Source: Candidatus Gastranaerophilales bacterium (GTDB taxonomy: Bacteria; Cyanobacteriota; Vampirovibrionia; Gastranaerophilales; Gastranaerophilaceae). From it: a DNA stretch of 64,000 bases. Under the pieces are notes generated by a model. It saw only the letters and a program-made list of their open reading frames with translations. It searched no databases and had not been told where the DNA came from. Below are positions 56,601-64,000 of this stretch, in pieces. Both the position numbers and the translations under genes were made by a program. The first letter of the stretch is position 1, and each line of letters opens with the position of its first letter. The stretch spans positions 31,796 to 95,795 of the forward strand of contig CALVAK010000007.1 in NCBI GenBank assembly GCA_944325525.1, in the 5' to 3' direction.

Positions 56601-56886
56601 TGTACTCATTGCGGTAGAAAAAAAATATAAGTTTGAATTTCCAGAAATTGAAAATATAAAATTAGCACAAGAAATTCATAAACTTGTAACAGATAAAACA
56701 AAATATGGTGCTAACTGTTTTACAAGAGAAGATATTAAAGCTGAATTATGGTGTGACATAATTGTACTTCTCGGAAATAATGGTTTCCCACCAATACCAT
56801 CGAAAGAAAATCCGGAAGACTATACGCAAGTATATAAAGATGTCCTTGAACAAGCTCAAAATTTCAAAAAATACTATAATAATTAA
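53686..56886 (+). CDS. hsdR: Type I restriction endonuclease subunit HsdR
   Basis: The 1066-residue protein has an N-terminal nuclease domain with the PD-(D/E)xK pattern (PDTIIYINGLPMIVWEYKS, about residues 134-152), then an SF2 helicase motor: Walker A GTTGCGKS (about 292-299), SDEAH (about 396) and GFTGTPIEE (about 437). The motor continues in the second RecA domain (MWLTGFDVP, QTISRVNRAF). The C-terminus is a helical region that binds the methyltransferase. It translocates DNA and cuts far from the site. It follows hsdS by 11 nt, and the downstream Abi gene starts 14 nt after it. Confidence 0.95.
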   Translation: MSFQEKDLEELIVGLLGDIEGFEYAHGDNLERALDNVLLEKDLRKFLAVRYKENSITESEIEKIILSLKAVSSASVYDANKTIFRRIVEGEIFIRDEKTQKDFWLKLIDFDHIENNIVKVCNQVVIKGAEASRIPDTIIYINGLPMIVWEYKSTTREDATIYNAYTQITTDYPRIIPELFKYNAFVVISDGVNSKMGSIFSDYEYFYSWRKVDDNSEEKDGIDSLYTMINGLFRLDRMFDVIHNFIYFPDNSVNKELKIVCNYPQYFAATKLYKNILKHKKPDGDGKGGTYFGTTGCGKSYGMLFLARLLMKSEKLHSPTIILITDRTDLDDQLSNNFVPSTDFLGDKEIVCVPSREKLGEFLRDKESGGIYLTTIQKFFDGIGLLSNRDNIICISDEAHRSQINLTKKVVITNYDVKTTYGYAKYLHDSLPNATFVGFTGTPIEETIKVFGEVVESYTMRDSIRDGITVRLVYDGRFVKAVLNEEQLAVIESYYQDCLKNGANEYQIEESKKKSIGVKSIIGDKDILTNVAKFFIEHYENRVKEGSTVAGKCMFVCADREIAWDFYNIVKDMRPEWVEEKLCPDCIELSETEKEKLKPMPMMKMVMTTRKEDNYKFKGADEFFELVGNDSDRSEAATQFKNINSNFKIAIVVDMWLTGFDVPFLDTIYIDKLLKQEHNIIQTISRVNRAFPNKDAGLIVDFIGIKTGMDFALKKYAKYKEDDISSIDKAISIVKDQIEVLKAMLSKFDSCRYFKGSNKEKLDCLKDAVEYLQVTKELENRFMVAVKRMSKAFKLCNSIKDFTENELDEIHYFMAIRSVLFKLTKGDAPDIAQMNKIVQQLVQEAIKSNDVQELFLETKDFNAGLVDLFDKKYLEKINKIERPNTKVKILEQLLKRAIGEFKKVNKIKALSFSERLKKIVESYNSRSLDAAEVKKILEEVAQQMTELMVELADEKSSFDVMGINYEEKAFYDVLIAVEKKYKFEFPEIENIKLAQEIHKLVTDKTKYGANCFTREDIKAELWCDIIVLLGNNGFPPIPSKENPEDYTQVYKDVLEQAQNFKKYYNN

Positions 56887-56900
56887 AATGGAGAAAATAT

Positions 56901-58118
56901 TTGGAATTAAAAAGAAGAAATTATATAACTGATCAGTTTTTGTTAATAATGAAACAAAAACTAGATGAAGAACCAAGAACTCCATACTTTGACTTTAAAT
57001 TCAAAGGAAGTGGCGAGTATGCAGGAAGATCCGTTTCTCAAAATCCTGAAGGAAAATATTTAACCAGATTAAAAGAAATAACAAACGTTACTGATGAAGA
57101 ATTTAAAACAATTTTAAATTATTGTTATTCACAGAAATATATCTTAGGAGCTCAACAATACATTCGTATTACATATAAAGGCATGGAGCGAGGTAATCAA
57201 GTGGAGAATGAACTTATAAATCAAAAACAGAATACAACTGAAGAAAAAATTACTTATAAAGATATTAAAAACAATATTGCTAAATTTGAAATTCAGGAGA
57301 AGAAAATTATAGAAAAATTTTTAGGTATGGATTCCGGTTACGTACTGAATTTTTCTAATCGAACATTCTCTGATTTTTTTATAGAAAATTTTAAAATAAA
57401 TATATATGACGATAAATATGCTGATAGAGGTGAGTCTAAAGCAAAAAGGCTGAGAACATTCTGGGAAAAAGAATCGAATACTCTTGTAGCAGATTCTATT
57501 ATAAAAATGATTGAATGGTGGGAAAGTGATAGTTTAATCAATGAAGAAGAAATTACCAACAATCAAAGAGTACTAGCCGAAAAATGTAAAGAAATTGCAA
57601 ATAATGTAAGAAATAGAAATACTGCCAATATGCAAAATGAAGAAATTAAATTTTTAAATAAAAAGTTTGATTCAGTAAATATCAAAACTTTAAATCTAAC
57701 AACAACAATGGAAAATGTTATACAACAAAGGTTAGATGAAATAAAGAAATGCTTAAATGGCAATATTGCATTGGGTGCCATTTTTCTTATAGGTAGTACA
57801 TTGGAAGGCTTACTTATAGATGTAGCTAAACGTAATCCCGAAAAATTTAATAAATCAAAGTCAGCCCCTAGTGGCTCTGATGGTAATATCAAAAAATTTA
57901 AAGATTGGTCTCTAAATTCGCTAATAGAGGTTGCTCATGAAACCAATTTTATAGGATTGGATGTTAAAAAATTTAGTCATATGTTAAGAGATTTCAGAAA
58001 TTATATACATCCAGAAGAGCAAGTGATGCAAAACTTTAATCCTGATAAAAATACAGCTTTAATTGCTTATAATGTATTATTGGCTGCAATGGAAGATTTA
58101 AATAAAAGTAAAATTTGA
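56901..58118 (+). CDS. AbiJ-like abortive infection protein (Abi_C domain)
   Basis: The 405-residue protein has three parts. An N-terminal winged-helix-like region spans about 1-95. A middle block holds NFSNRTFSDFF and SKAKRLRTFWEKES (about 150-195), as in AbiJ N-terminal domain families. The C-terminal Abi_C/HEPN-like domain (about 270-400) has ALGAIFLIGSTLEGLL and KFSHMLRDFRNYIHPEEQ, with an Rx6H motif (RDFRNYIH). AbiJ-like proteins kill or arrest infected cells. It starts with TTG at 56901 behind GGAGAAA, 14 nt after hsdR. Placing it inside a type I R-M operon suggests a back-up to restriction. The domain call is by motif only. Confidence 0.65.
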   Translation: MELKRRNYITDQFLLIMKQKLDEEPRTPYFDFKFKGSGEYAGRSVSQNPEGKYLTRLKEITNVTDEEFKTILNYCYSQKYILGAQQYIRITYKGMERGNQVENELINQKQNTTEEKITYKDIKNNIAKFEIQEKKIIEKFLGMDSGYVLNFSNRTFSDFFIENFKINIYDDKYADRGESKAKRLRTFWEKESNTLVADSIIKMIEWWESDSLINEEEITNNQRVLAEKCKEIANNVRNRNTANMQNEEIKFLNKKFDSVNIKTLNLTTTMENVIQQRLDEIKKCLNGNIALGAIFLIGSTLEGLLIDVAKRNPEKFNKSKSAPSGSDGNIKKFKDWSLNSLIEVAHETNFIGLDVKKFSHMLRDFRNYIHPEEQVMQNFNPDKNTALIAYNVLLAAMEDLNKSKI

Positions 58119-58129
58119 AAGGTAAACGA

Positions 58130-61100
58130 TTGACAAAACAACAAACTCGAGAAGGCTATGAATATCAAGATTTGATTGGAATAAAAGAACTTCTTTATTT
58201 TTCTGAAAATAGAGATAAATATGACTATATACATATAGAATGTTCTGAAATAGAGTTTAAATACATAGATGATATTGTTTGTAAATTAAAAAACGAAGAA
58301 AAATATAAATGTATTCAAGCAAAGTATACTGTTGATAGTAAAAAATACATATTAGATTGGGATTGGTTAATTCATAAAAAGGAAACAGGGAAATCTAATT
58401 TGCAAAAATGGTCAGAAACTTGCATAAAGTTTATTAATGAAAATAAATTAAGTGAATTTATTGTTACTACAAATCGTAATCTGTCCGAAGAAATAAAAAA
58501 TATCTTTCTTGACAATAAAATTAGTTGGGAACTTATTCCTGATGATAAACAAAAATTTTTAATCAATCATATAGGGAGTGAAGAAAATTGTAAAACATTT
58601 TTTGAAAATTGTAAATTCCATTTGTTAAAGAAAAATTATAATGAATTAGATGAAGAATTATACGAAAATTATGTTAAATTATATAATGATTCAAAAGCTA
58701 ATTGGACATTTTTCAAAGAATGTGTTCGAGATTATGCTATAAGGAAAACCGACCCAATAACATATGAAATTTTACAAAGAATACTCTATTGTAAGCCCCC
58801 AAAGCCACTAGATCAAGATTTTATGGTTCCTGACAATTATGTTGTCCCAGATATAAATTTTCATAATAATTTAATTTCAGAAATAATAAATGGTAACGAG
58901 CATTGTATAATTCTTAAAGGTTCCCCAGGAGTAGGGAAAAGTACCTATTTAAGCTATTTAAAGAAATGCATAGAAGAAACTGAAAATTATGTTGTACGTC
59001 ATCACTTTTACTTATCTGTACAAGATATAAAAGCAGAAAGGTATAAATATTGGAATATAAAAAATTCAATACTTGAGCAAATTAATAATATTTTTAATTA
59101 TACATTTTCCGAAAATTCAGATTTACATAATGTTTTGTCTACCGTTTCACAAGAAATTAAAAATAAAAAATTATTGATTATTATCGATGGACTTGATCAT
59201 GTATGGAGAGATGAAAAAAATACGACAGTAATACAAATCATATTAAATGATATGTTTCCATTGCCCAATAATATAAAGTTAATAGTTGGAACACAGCCTA
59301 TTGGAAGAGATTTTATCCCAAAACAGTTAATAGAAAATAATAATGTTTGTTATGAATTACCTTTTATGACACAAAGTTCAATAGAAAATTTCTTAAAAAA
59401 TAATCCCAAAATAAATCCACCGGAACATTATAATAATTATGATTTTTATAATAAACTTGCTATATCTTTTGAAAAAATTACAAATGGGCACCCTTTACAT
59501 TTAATATATTCTATAGAATATTTACTTAATAACAATATAGATGTTATCCCTTATAAAGTTGAAAGTTTACCAAAATGTCCAAATAATGATATAAGGAAAT
59601 ACTATGATAATTTATTATCAAGTATTGATGAAGTAAGCAAACAATTAATAAACATCATTGTTATATCAGAAATTGATTGTTTAAAAAAAGGAGATCTGAT
59701 AAAATGCTTAACGGCTAATTTAATTTCAGATGCCTCAAAATATATAAAACAAATAAAACACTTACTATATAATGATGGTGATTTTTTAAAAATATTTCAT
59801 GAAAGTATTAGTGCATATATAAATTCTAATATTTCTCCAGAAGACAAAACAACTGCACTAATTCAACTTCAAAAATGGATAAATCAAGATAATAGTTTAA
59901 TTTTAAAAAATTTATATTTACCAATTATCAATGCTTCACTTGGTGAATATGGTAATATTATAAACATAAACAGAACAACGATATTAGAATATGTAAACAA
60001 TGGATATCCGATAGAAAGAATAATAAAATTTCTATCAAAAGTTGAAAAAATCTTATTTTTTGAAAAAAAAGATATAATAAAGACTTTTGAAATTAGATAT
60101 CTTTTAGTAAGACTTCAAAATGCATTAGAATTTAACACATATATTCCAGTTGAATTTAATAAAGTGTTTATTGATATTTTTGTTAATGAGGATAATTTAA
60201 AATATCTTATAGGAAACATAAAACAGTTATCTAGTTCGACTTTAATTGCATTAAGTAAACATGTAAAAAATGATGCATTAATAGAAAAAATATTTAAAAG
60301 AGTAAAAATTTTGCAAAAACAAACTAGTAGTACATCAGATGATGAGAATCTCCTTTATATTTTATCAAACTTAGGTAATATTGAAAAAATAACAAATTTA
60401 TTAATAGAAAACAGAAATGTTTCTTATTTGAGAATATTTTTTAATTATTTATGTCTAAATAATAATATTAAAAATATTACTTCATATGTTAATAGAGTCC
60501 CTTTTGATTATTCAATAATTTGTAGATTATGTATATATGCAAAAGAACAACAACTTGATTTATCAAAATTGGATTTGCCAGAGGATTATTGTAAACATCC
60601 GCTCTTAGCTCTATTATTATATTTGCAAAATAACACAATTATAGAAAATACAGTTTCTCTAAATAATGATATTATTTTAAAGCGAAGAAATGACGATTAT
60701 GAATATTATAATAGATGTTATGATCTTGAGAATTATTTGCATTCGTTATTTTTTCAAGCACTCTATTATGAAATCATTGAAAAAGAAAATTTAAATACAC
60801 AAGGTATTGAAACATATAATGGTTTTGATAATTTTGTTGTGGTGTTAATAAATGGTGCCAGGAGAATCGCTTTTAAAATTAAAAATAATGAGAATATAAA
60901 ATTAGATAGTTTATTACGTCTATGGGATGATTTTGAAAAGAGCATGATATTGGCAGAAGTTCGATTTGAATCAAAATATAAAGTTGTACAATCAACTATA
61001 ACTAAAATAATAAATGATTTGGTTATCATTTTGGATATTAATAATATTTCTAATGTTGAATTTAATAAGTTTATAAAATATAAGCATATTCATAAGGAAT

Positions 61101-62338
61101 ATTGGTTAGATGACTATCTTAAATATAATATAAATTATTTTTCAAAAGACGCTATATCAGAATATGTAAAAAATAAGCAATTAACATTAAACTCATCATT
61201 GCAATATACGCAAATCAGAACAGATGAATATATAATCATGGCAACCTTATTGCATAAATATTTAATTGATGATAATGCAAAAATGTATTTAAATAAAGCA
61301 TTTAATATGGCTCTAGGATACTCTCATCACAAGGACTCTACTATTTTTGAGTATATGGATTCTATAGAATATTTTATTGATTTTAATTTTGGGGATTATG
61401 AGAATAGATTAAAAAGGATTAATAGAATTATAAATGTGTTAGGAGAAATAACGGATTCTCATGAAAACAAATTTACAACACCATATGCAGAATTATTATA
61501 TAAGGCAAATAATGAATTATTTTTAAACTATTATAATTATCTTGTAGATAAACAGAAATGGTTTGAAGCAGAAGAAGCCTTAAAAAAGGCTATAAAAAAT
61601 AATGAAAAATTTAATAATTATTGGGATATGATTATTTCAACACTAGATTATAATCCTTCTGCATTAAATGAAAGTTTAGATAGAAATATAGTTGAAAAAC
61701 AGCTTAAATTATTAGGCATTAATAATGCAATTCAAAAAACGGAAAAAGATAATGTTGTAGCTCTCCAAAAAGAAAAGAATGAGGAAATAGATTATTCTTT
61801 ATATCCTGTAAATAAAATAGAAGAGTTTATGAAACTAATTGATTATTCAAATACCAAATGTGTTGATAACTGGATAGAATATTGGGTTAATAATGGATAT
61901 GGATTACAAATTCTTGATGCATTTGAAAAATTTTATAGTATTGGTAATAATAATTTCTCAAATATTACTTTAGATAAAATTTTTGAACTGTCAAAAAATA
62001 TGGAAGGGAAAGATGTTGCATATAAATGGTTAGTAAGAGGCATGATAGAAAATATTGGATGGAGTAGTAGTTATACATATTTTGAAAATGCACAACAAAA
62101 GTTTCGTATGGTAAAAGATTTATACCCTAAAAAATATTTAGATTTTATTATTGATTCATCAATATATAAATATAGTGATATTCCTGAAAATAACTTTTCT
62201 TTGGGTACTTCTAGATTAATATATTATTTGCTATATCTTGGTAAAAATGAAATAGCGGAAGATTTAATTGAAAAATATACAGAACTTTTAGAATTAGATA
62301 TGGCTGATATGCCGATTAAGGAATCAATATGGAAATAG
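58130..62338 (+). CDS. Avs-like protein: DUF4297/Cap4-type nuclease plus STAND NTPase and helical repeats
   Basis: This protein of about 1402 residues combines several regions. (1) At about 8-70 is a PD-(D/E)xK-like domain with GYEYQDL, DDIV and IQAKYT, matching the E...D...QxK pattern of DUF4297/Cap4 nucleases. (2) A P-loop NTPase follows, with Walker A GSPGVGKST (about 263) and Walker B LLIIIDGLDHV (about 350), then IVGTQPIG, in the STAND style. (3) From about 500 to the end are helical repeats of TPR/ARM type (for example WFEAEEALKKAIKNNEKF). This is the architecture of Avs proteins, which sense a phage protein and then cut DNA. I start at the TTG at 58130, with GAAAGG 7 nt ahead; a TTG at 58115, which overlaps the Abi stop, is also open. 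It overlaps the next gene by 10 nt. Confidence 0.7.
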   Translation: MTKQQTREGYEYQDLIGIKELLYFSENRDKYDYIHIECSEIEFKYIDDIVCKLKNEEKYKCIQAKYTVDSKKYILDWDWLIHKKETGKSNLQKWSETCIKFINENKLSEFIVTTNRNLSEEIKNIFLDNKISWELIPDDKQKFLINHIGSEENCKTFFENCKFHLLKKNYNELDEELYENYVKLYNDSKANWTFFKECVRDYAIRKTDPITYEILQRILYCKPPKPLDQDFMVPDNYVVPDINFHNNLISEIINGNEHCIILKGSPGVGKSTYLSYLKKCIEETENYVVRHHFYLSVQDIKAERYKYWNIKNSILEQINNIFNYTFSENSDLHNVLSTVSQEIKNKKLLIIIDGLDHVWRDEKNTTVIQIILNDMFPLPNNIKLIVGTQPIGRDFIPKQLIENNNVCYELPFMTQSSIENFLKNNPKINPPEHYNNYDFYNKLAISFEKITNGHPLHLIYSIEYLLNNNIDVIPYKVESLPKCPNNDIRKYYDNLLSSIDEVSKQLINIIVISEIDCLKKGDLIKCLTANLISDASKYIKQIKHLLYNDGDFLKIFHESISAYINSNISPEDKTTALIQLQKWINQDNSLILKNLYLPIINASLGEYGNIININRTTILEYVNNGYPIERIIKFLSKVEKILFFEKKDIIKTFEIRYLLVRLQNALEFNTYIPVEFNKVFIDIFVNEDNLKYLIGNIKQLSSSTLIALSKHVKNDALIEKIFKRVKILQKQTSSTSDDENLLYILSNLGNIEKITNLLIENRNVSYLRIFFNYLCLNNNIKNITSYVNRVPFDYSIICRLCIYAKEQQLDLSKLDLPEDYCKHPLLALLLYLQNNTIIENTVSLNNDIILKRRNDDYEYYNRCYDLENYLHSLFFQALYYEIIEKENLNTQGIETYNGFDNFVVVLINGARRIAFKIKNNENIKLDSLLRLWDDFEKSMILAEVRFESKYKVVQSTITKIINDLVIILDINNISNVEFNKFIKYKHIHKEYWLDDYLKYNINYFSKDAISEYVKNKQLTLNSSLQYTQIRTDEYIIMATLLHKYLIDDNAKMYLNKAFNMALGYSHHKDSTIFEYMDSIEYFIDFNFGDYENRLKRINRIINVLGEITDSHENKFTTPYAELLYKANNELFLNYYNYLVDKQKWFEAEEALKKAIKNNEKFNNYWDMIISTLDYNPSALNESLDRNIVEKQLKLLGINNAIQKTEKDNVVALQKEKNEEIDYSLYPVNKIEEFMKLIDYSNTKCVDNWIEYWVNNGYGLQILDAFEKFYSIGNNNFSNITLDKIFELSKNMEGKDVAYKWLVRGMIENIGWSSSYTYFENAQQKFRMVKDLYPKKYLDFIIDSSIYKYSDIPENNFSLGTSRLIYYLLYLGKNEIAEDLIEKYTELLELDMADMPIKESIWK

Positions 62339-63699
62339 AAAATTTTACATTTCAATTACTAATGGAAAGACTTGAATGGCCTGATATGTTGGTACGAGAA
62401 CAGACCTATCATGCTTTAAAGGATTTCATGATTAAAAATTGTGACTATAAAGATATTTTTATTACAAAACTCAAAACTCAAATTTTAGAAAGTAGAATAT
62501 TAGATTTATTAGTTATTGTATATTTGGTTAATCAAGAAATTGAAAATTATTTTGAGTATAATTTGATAGTAAACTCTATTAATAAGCCCTCATTTTTATC
62601 GCAAGTAATAATTACGTATATTTTTAAAAAAAGTACAGATAATTATAAAGATGATTTATGGTATAAAAATTATTCTTTAAATTATCCAATAAAGTATATA
62701 AATAAAAATAATATAAAAAAGTTTTATGTGGATAATGAATTAAATAAATTGTGTATGCTATGTAATAATAAATTACCAATATATGACTGGTTTTACTATG
62801 AGTATGACAAATATGCAGACATATTTTATAATACTAATGATTACGAATATTTTTATGACGATAGATATTTATCATATGCAAATATAAAAACATTAGAAGC
62901 AGATATACAAATTTCAGCAATATTAAAATTATTTTCATTCTTATATGATAATTATGGTTTTCCTTTAAATATAGCTCAATACTTATTTAATTATTATATG
63001 CCTGTTGATTTTGGTTTGTTATTACTAAGGCCTAGCCAAAAACCAAATTTCTTAAAAGATATTGAATTTTTCAATATAGAAAGTTGGAAATATAAAAAGG
63101 AAGAATTTATTCCTATTTATTTATCATGTCCAATTAAAATGGATATTAATAAATATGATAATAAAGAAATTATTGGGATTGAAGCACTTCCTATATTTTT
63201 AAATGATGGTGTAGAAGTCAATGCTGATGTTTATAATGAATATAAACAGGATCTTATGCAACAAGGAGATGTTACTCCGCTTGTATGTGATATACGAAAC
63301 ATAAAGTTTAATGGAAATTTTCAAGGGAAAAATATAGGACTTTTATATAAATCCTATAATTATGTCCAACGGTTGTATTCTTGTGAAAATAATTTATTTA
63401 TACCATCAGATAATAATATTTGTATAGTAATTAATAGTGACAAATTAATATTTAAAATAAATAATAATATAATTGGCTATTTACAATATTGGTATGATAA
63501 TTACACATCATATACATATTTCAATACTATACCTTGTTCTGGTGTTATAGTATATCTTTCAGAAAATTATATAAAAGATTTAAATTTAAATAAAAATTTA
63601 TACATTGTTTGCAATTATAAAAAATTCGTTTCAGAAAATATGCAACCATTTACAAATTCAATCAATGAATATAAGAAATTTGAAATATATAAAATTTAA
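62329..63699 (+). CDS. HEAT-like protein, likely detached C-terminal part of the Avs-like protein
   Basis: This 456-residue protein has no named domain. Its start (QLLMERLEWPDMLVREQTYHALKDFM, about 9-34) looks like a HEAT repeat, and the remainder is rich in Asn, Tyr, Lys and Ile, with beta-like stretches. Its ATG lies inside the last codons of the NTPase gene (10-nt overlap, -1 frame) behind AAGGA, so it is translated. Fused, the two proteins would be about 1860 residues, in the range of large Avs/STAND sensors. Either a natural split or a recent frameshift is possible; no slippery heptamer is evident. A role as the sensor half is inference. Confidence 0.55.
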   Translation: MEIENFTFQLLMERLEWPDMLVREQTYHALKDFMIKNCDYKDIFITKLKTQILESRILDLLVIVYLVNQEIENYFEYNLIVNSINKPSFLSQVIITYIFKKSTDNYKDDLWYKNYSLNYPIKYINKNNIKKFYVDNELNKLCMLCNNKLPIYDWFYYEYDKYADIFYNTNDYEYFYDDRYLSYANIKTLEADIQISAILKLFSFLYDNYGFPLNIAQYLFNYYMPVDFGLLLLRPSQKPNFLKDIEFFNIESWKYKKEEFIPIYLSCPIKMDINKYDNKEIIGIEALPIFLNDGVEVNADVYNEYKQDLMQQGDVTPLVCDIRNIKFNGNFQGKNIGLLYKSYNYVQRLYSCENNLFIPSDNNICIVINSDKLIFKINNNIIGYLQYWYDNYTSYTYFNTIPCSGVIVYLSENYIKDLNLNKNLYIVCNYKKFVSENMQPFTNSINEYKKFEIYKI

Positions 63700-63701
63700 A
63701 A

Positions 63702-63977
63702 TTAAATACAACAATAATTCAAATCTAAAATACGAATAATATACCGTTCAAAATCTTTGTTATAGCGTTGGCCGGTGATGAGTTTTGAAATATAGCTCTC
63801 GGTCAGGTTCAGTCTTTTTGCAAGCATTTTTTGTGGCATATTTTTCTGCAGCATTTTAAATCTTATCATTCTTTCCCTACGGTACAAAAAATGGCTTCCG
63901 CCATCTTTCATACTATTTGGACTTTTGGACATTTTTTGTTCAAGCAGTTCAATCTGCTTTCTTAATTCTTTGCGCAT
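63702..63977 (-). CDS. Small HTH (XRE-like) transcriptional regulator
   Basis: The 91-residue protein has a helix-turn-helix near the C-terminus (PQKMLAKRLNLTESYISKLITGQRYNKDFERYI, about 48-80), which is a good XRE/Cro pattern, after a charged N-terminal helix. It converges with the last operon gene (stops 2 nt apart). It could regulate the defence operon or a neighbouring element to the right; which is unknown. Confidence 0.75.
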   Translation of the reverse strand: MRKELRKQIELLEQKMSKSPNSMKDGGSHFLYRRERMIRFKMLQKNMPQKMLAKRLNLTESYISKLITGQRYNKDFERYIIRILDLNYCCI

Positions 63978-64000
63978 AAAAACTCCTTAAAATTAGTTTG

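Noticed and set aside
62310..62345. Programmed -1 frameshift joining the NTPase and HEAT-like genes
   Set aside because: No slippery heptamer (X XXY YYZ) was seen in the overlap, and the second gene has its own AAGGA site, so reinitiation is the simpler reading.
46719..63977. Direct repeat of the tRNA-Val 3' end as attR
   Set aside because: I searched by eye for the last 20 or so bases of the tRNA and found no second copy in the window; any second site would be to the right.

Overview
The window is AT-rich (roughly 30% G+C by eye), gene-dense, and comes from a diderm bacterium: it encodes a TonB/ExbB/ExbD system, meso-diaminopimelate-type MurE and MEP-pathway IspF. The best guess at lineage is a non-photosynthetic relative of Cyanobacteria (Vampirovibrionia/Melainabacteria, order Gastranaerophilales). 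The reasons are the cyanobacterial-style ThiE with a long N-terminal extension, a YggT protein, ClpC, several lineage-restricted-looking proteins with an 'FG(K/R)VI' N-terminal motif, and an anaerobic enzyme set (rubrerythrin, HemW, radical-SAM proteins, a BadF-type ATPase). This is inference from gene content; no rRNA marker is present.

Layout. (1) 1-881: the N-terminal 293 codons of a Cas9 gene running off the left edge. (2) 1.1-5.6 kb: a tRNA-Ala, a BadF-like ATPase pair, and a Nudix-HAD-IspF operon. (3) 5.6-9.8 kb: an exbD-exbD-exbB-tonB cluster followed by two secreted proteins. (4) 9.9-22.6 kb: bioD, then a long leftward run of envelope and translation genes (PBP1A, GT41 glycosyltransferase, gpsA, murE, ftsI, ftsL-like, rsmH, prfA, thyX, rpmE), with a small Fe-S/zinc-binding protein gene inserted on the other strand. 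(5) 22.8-46.6 kb: mixed housekeeping genes (pilin-like protein, mtnP, bioY, rimI, hemW, tatD, tlyA, TPR proteins, clpC, lipA, ahcY, ECF sigma/anti-sigma pair, thiE, histidine kinase, mscL, prmC, rubrerythrin), with tRNA-Glu.

(6) 46.7 kb to the right edge: an accessory defence island that begins directly after a tRNA-Val gene. It holds a HEPN-domain gene, four small phage-like genes, and two arrays of 11-nt periodic repeats in inverted orientation around that segment. It continues with a rightward operon of seven genes packed end to end: a degenerate methyltransferase fused to a specificity domain, HsdM, HsdS, HsdR, an AbiJ-like Abi_C protein, a 1400-residue protein with a DUF4297/Cap4-like nuclease domain and a STAND-type NTPase, and a 456-residue protein with HEAT-like helices that looks like the detached C-terminal part of the NTPase protein. 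A small HTH gene closes the window on the opposite strand.

The most unusual content is this composite locus. A complete type I restriction-modification system shares an apparent transcription unit with an abortive-infection protein and an Avs-like nuclease-NTPase, and is headed by a catalytically dead-looking methyltransferase-specificity fusion. I read it as a layered anti-phage locus in which modification or restriction could be backed up by a suicide response; that functional coupling is inference.
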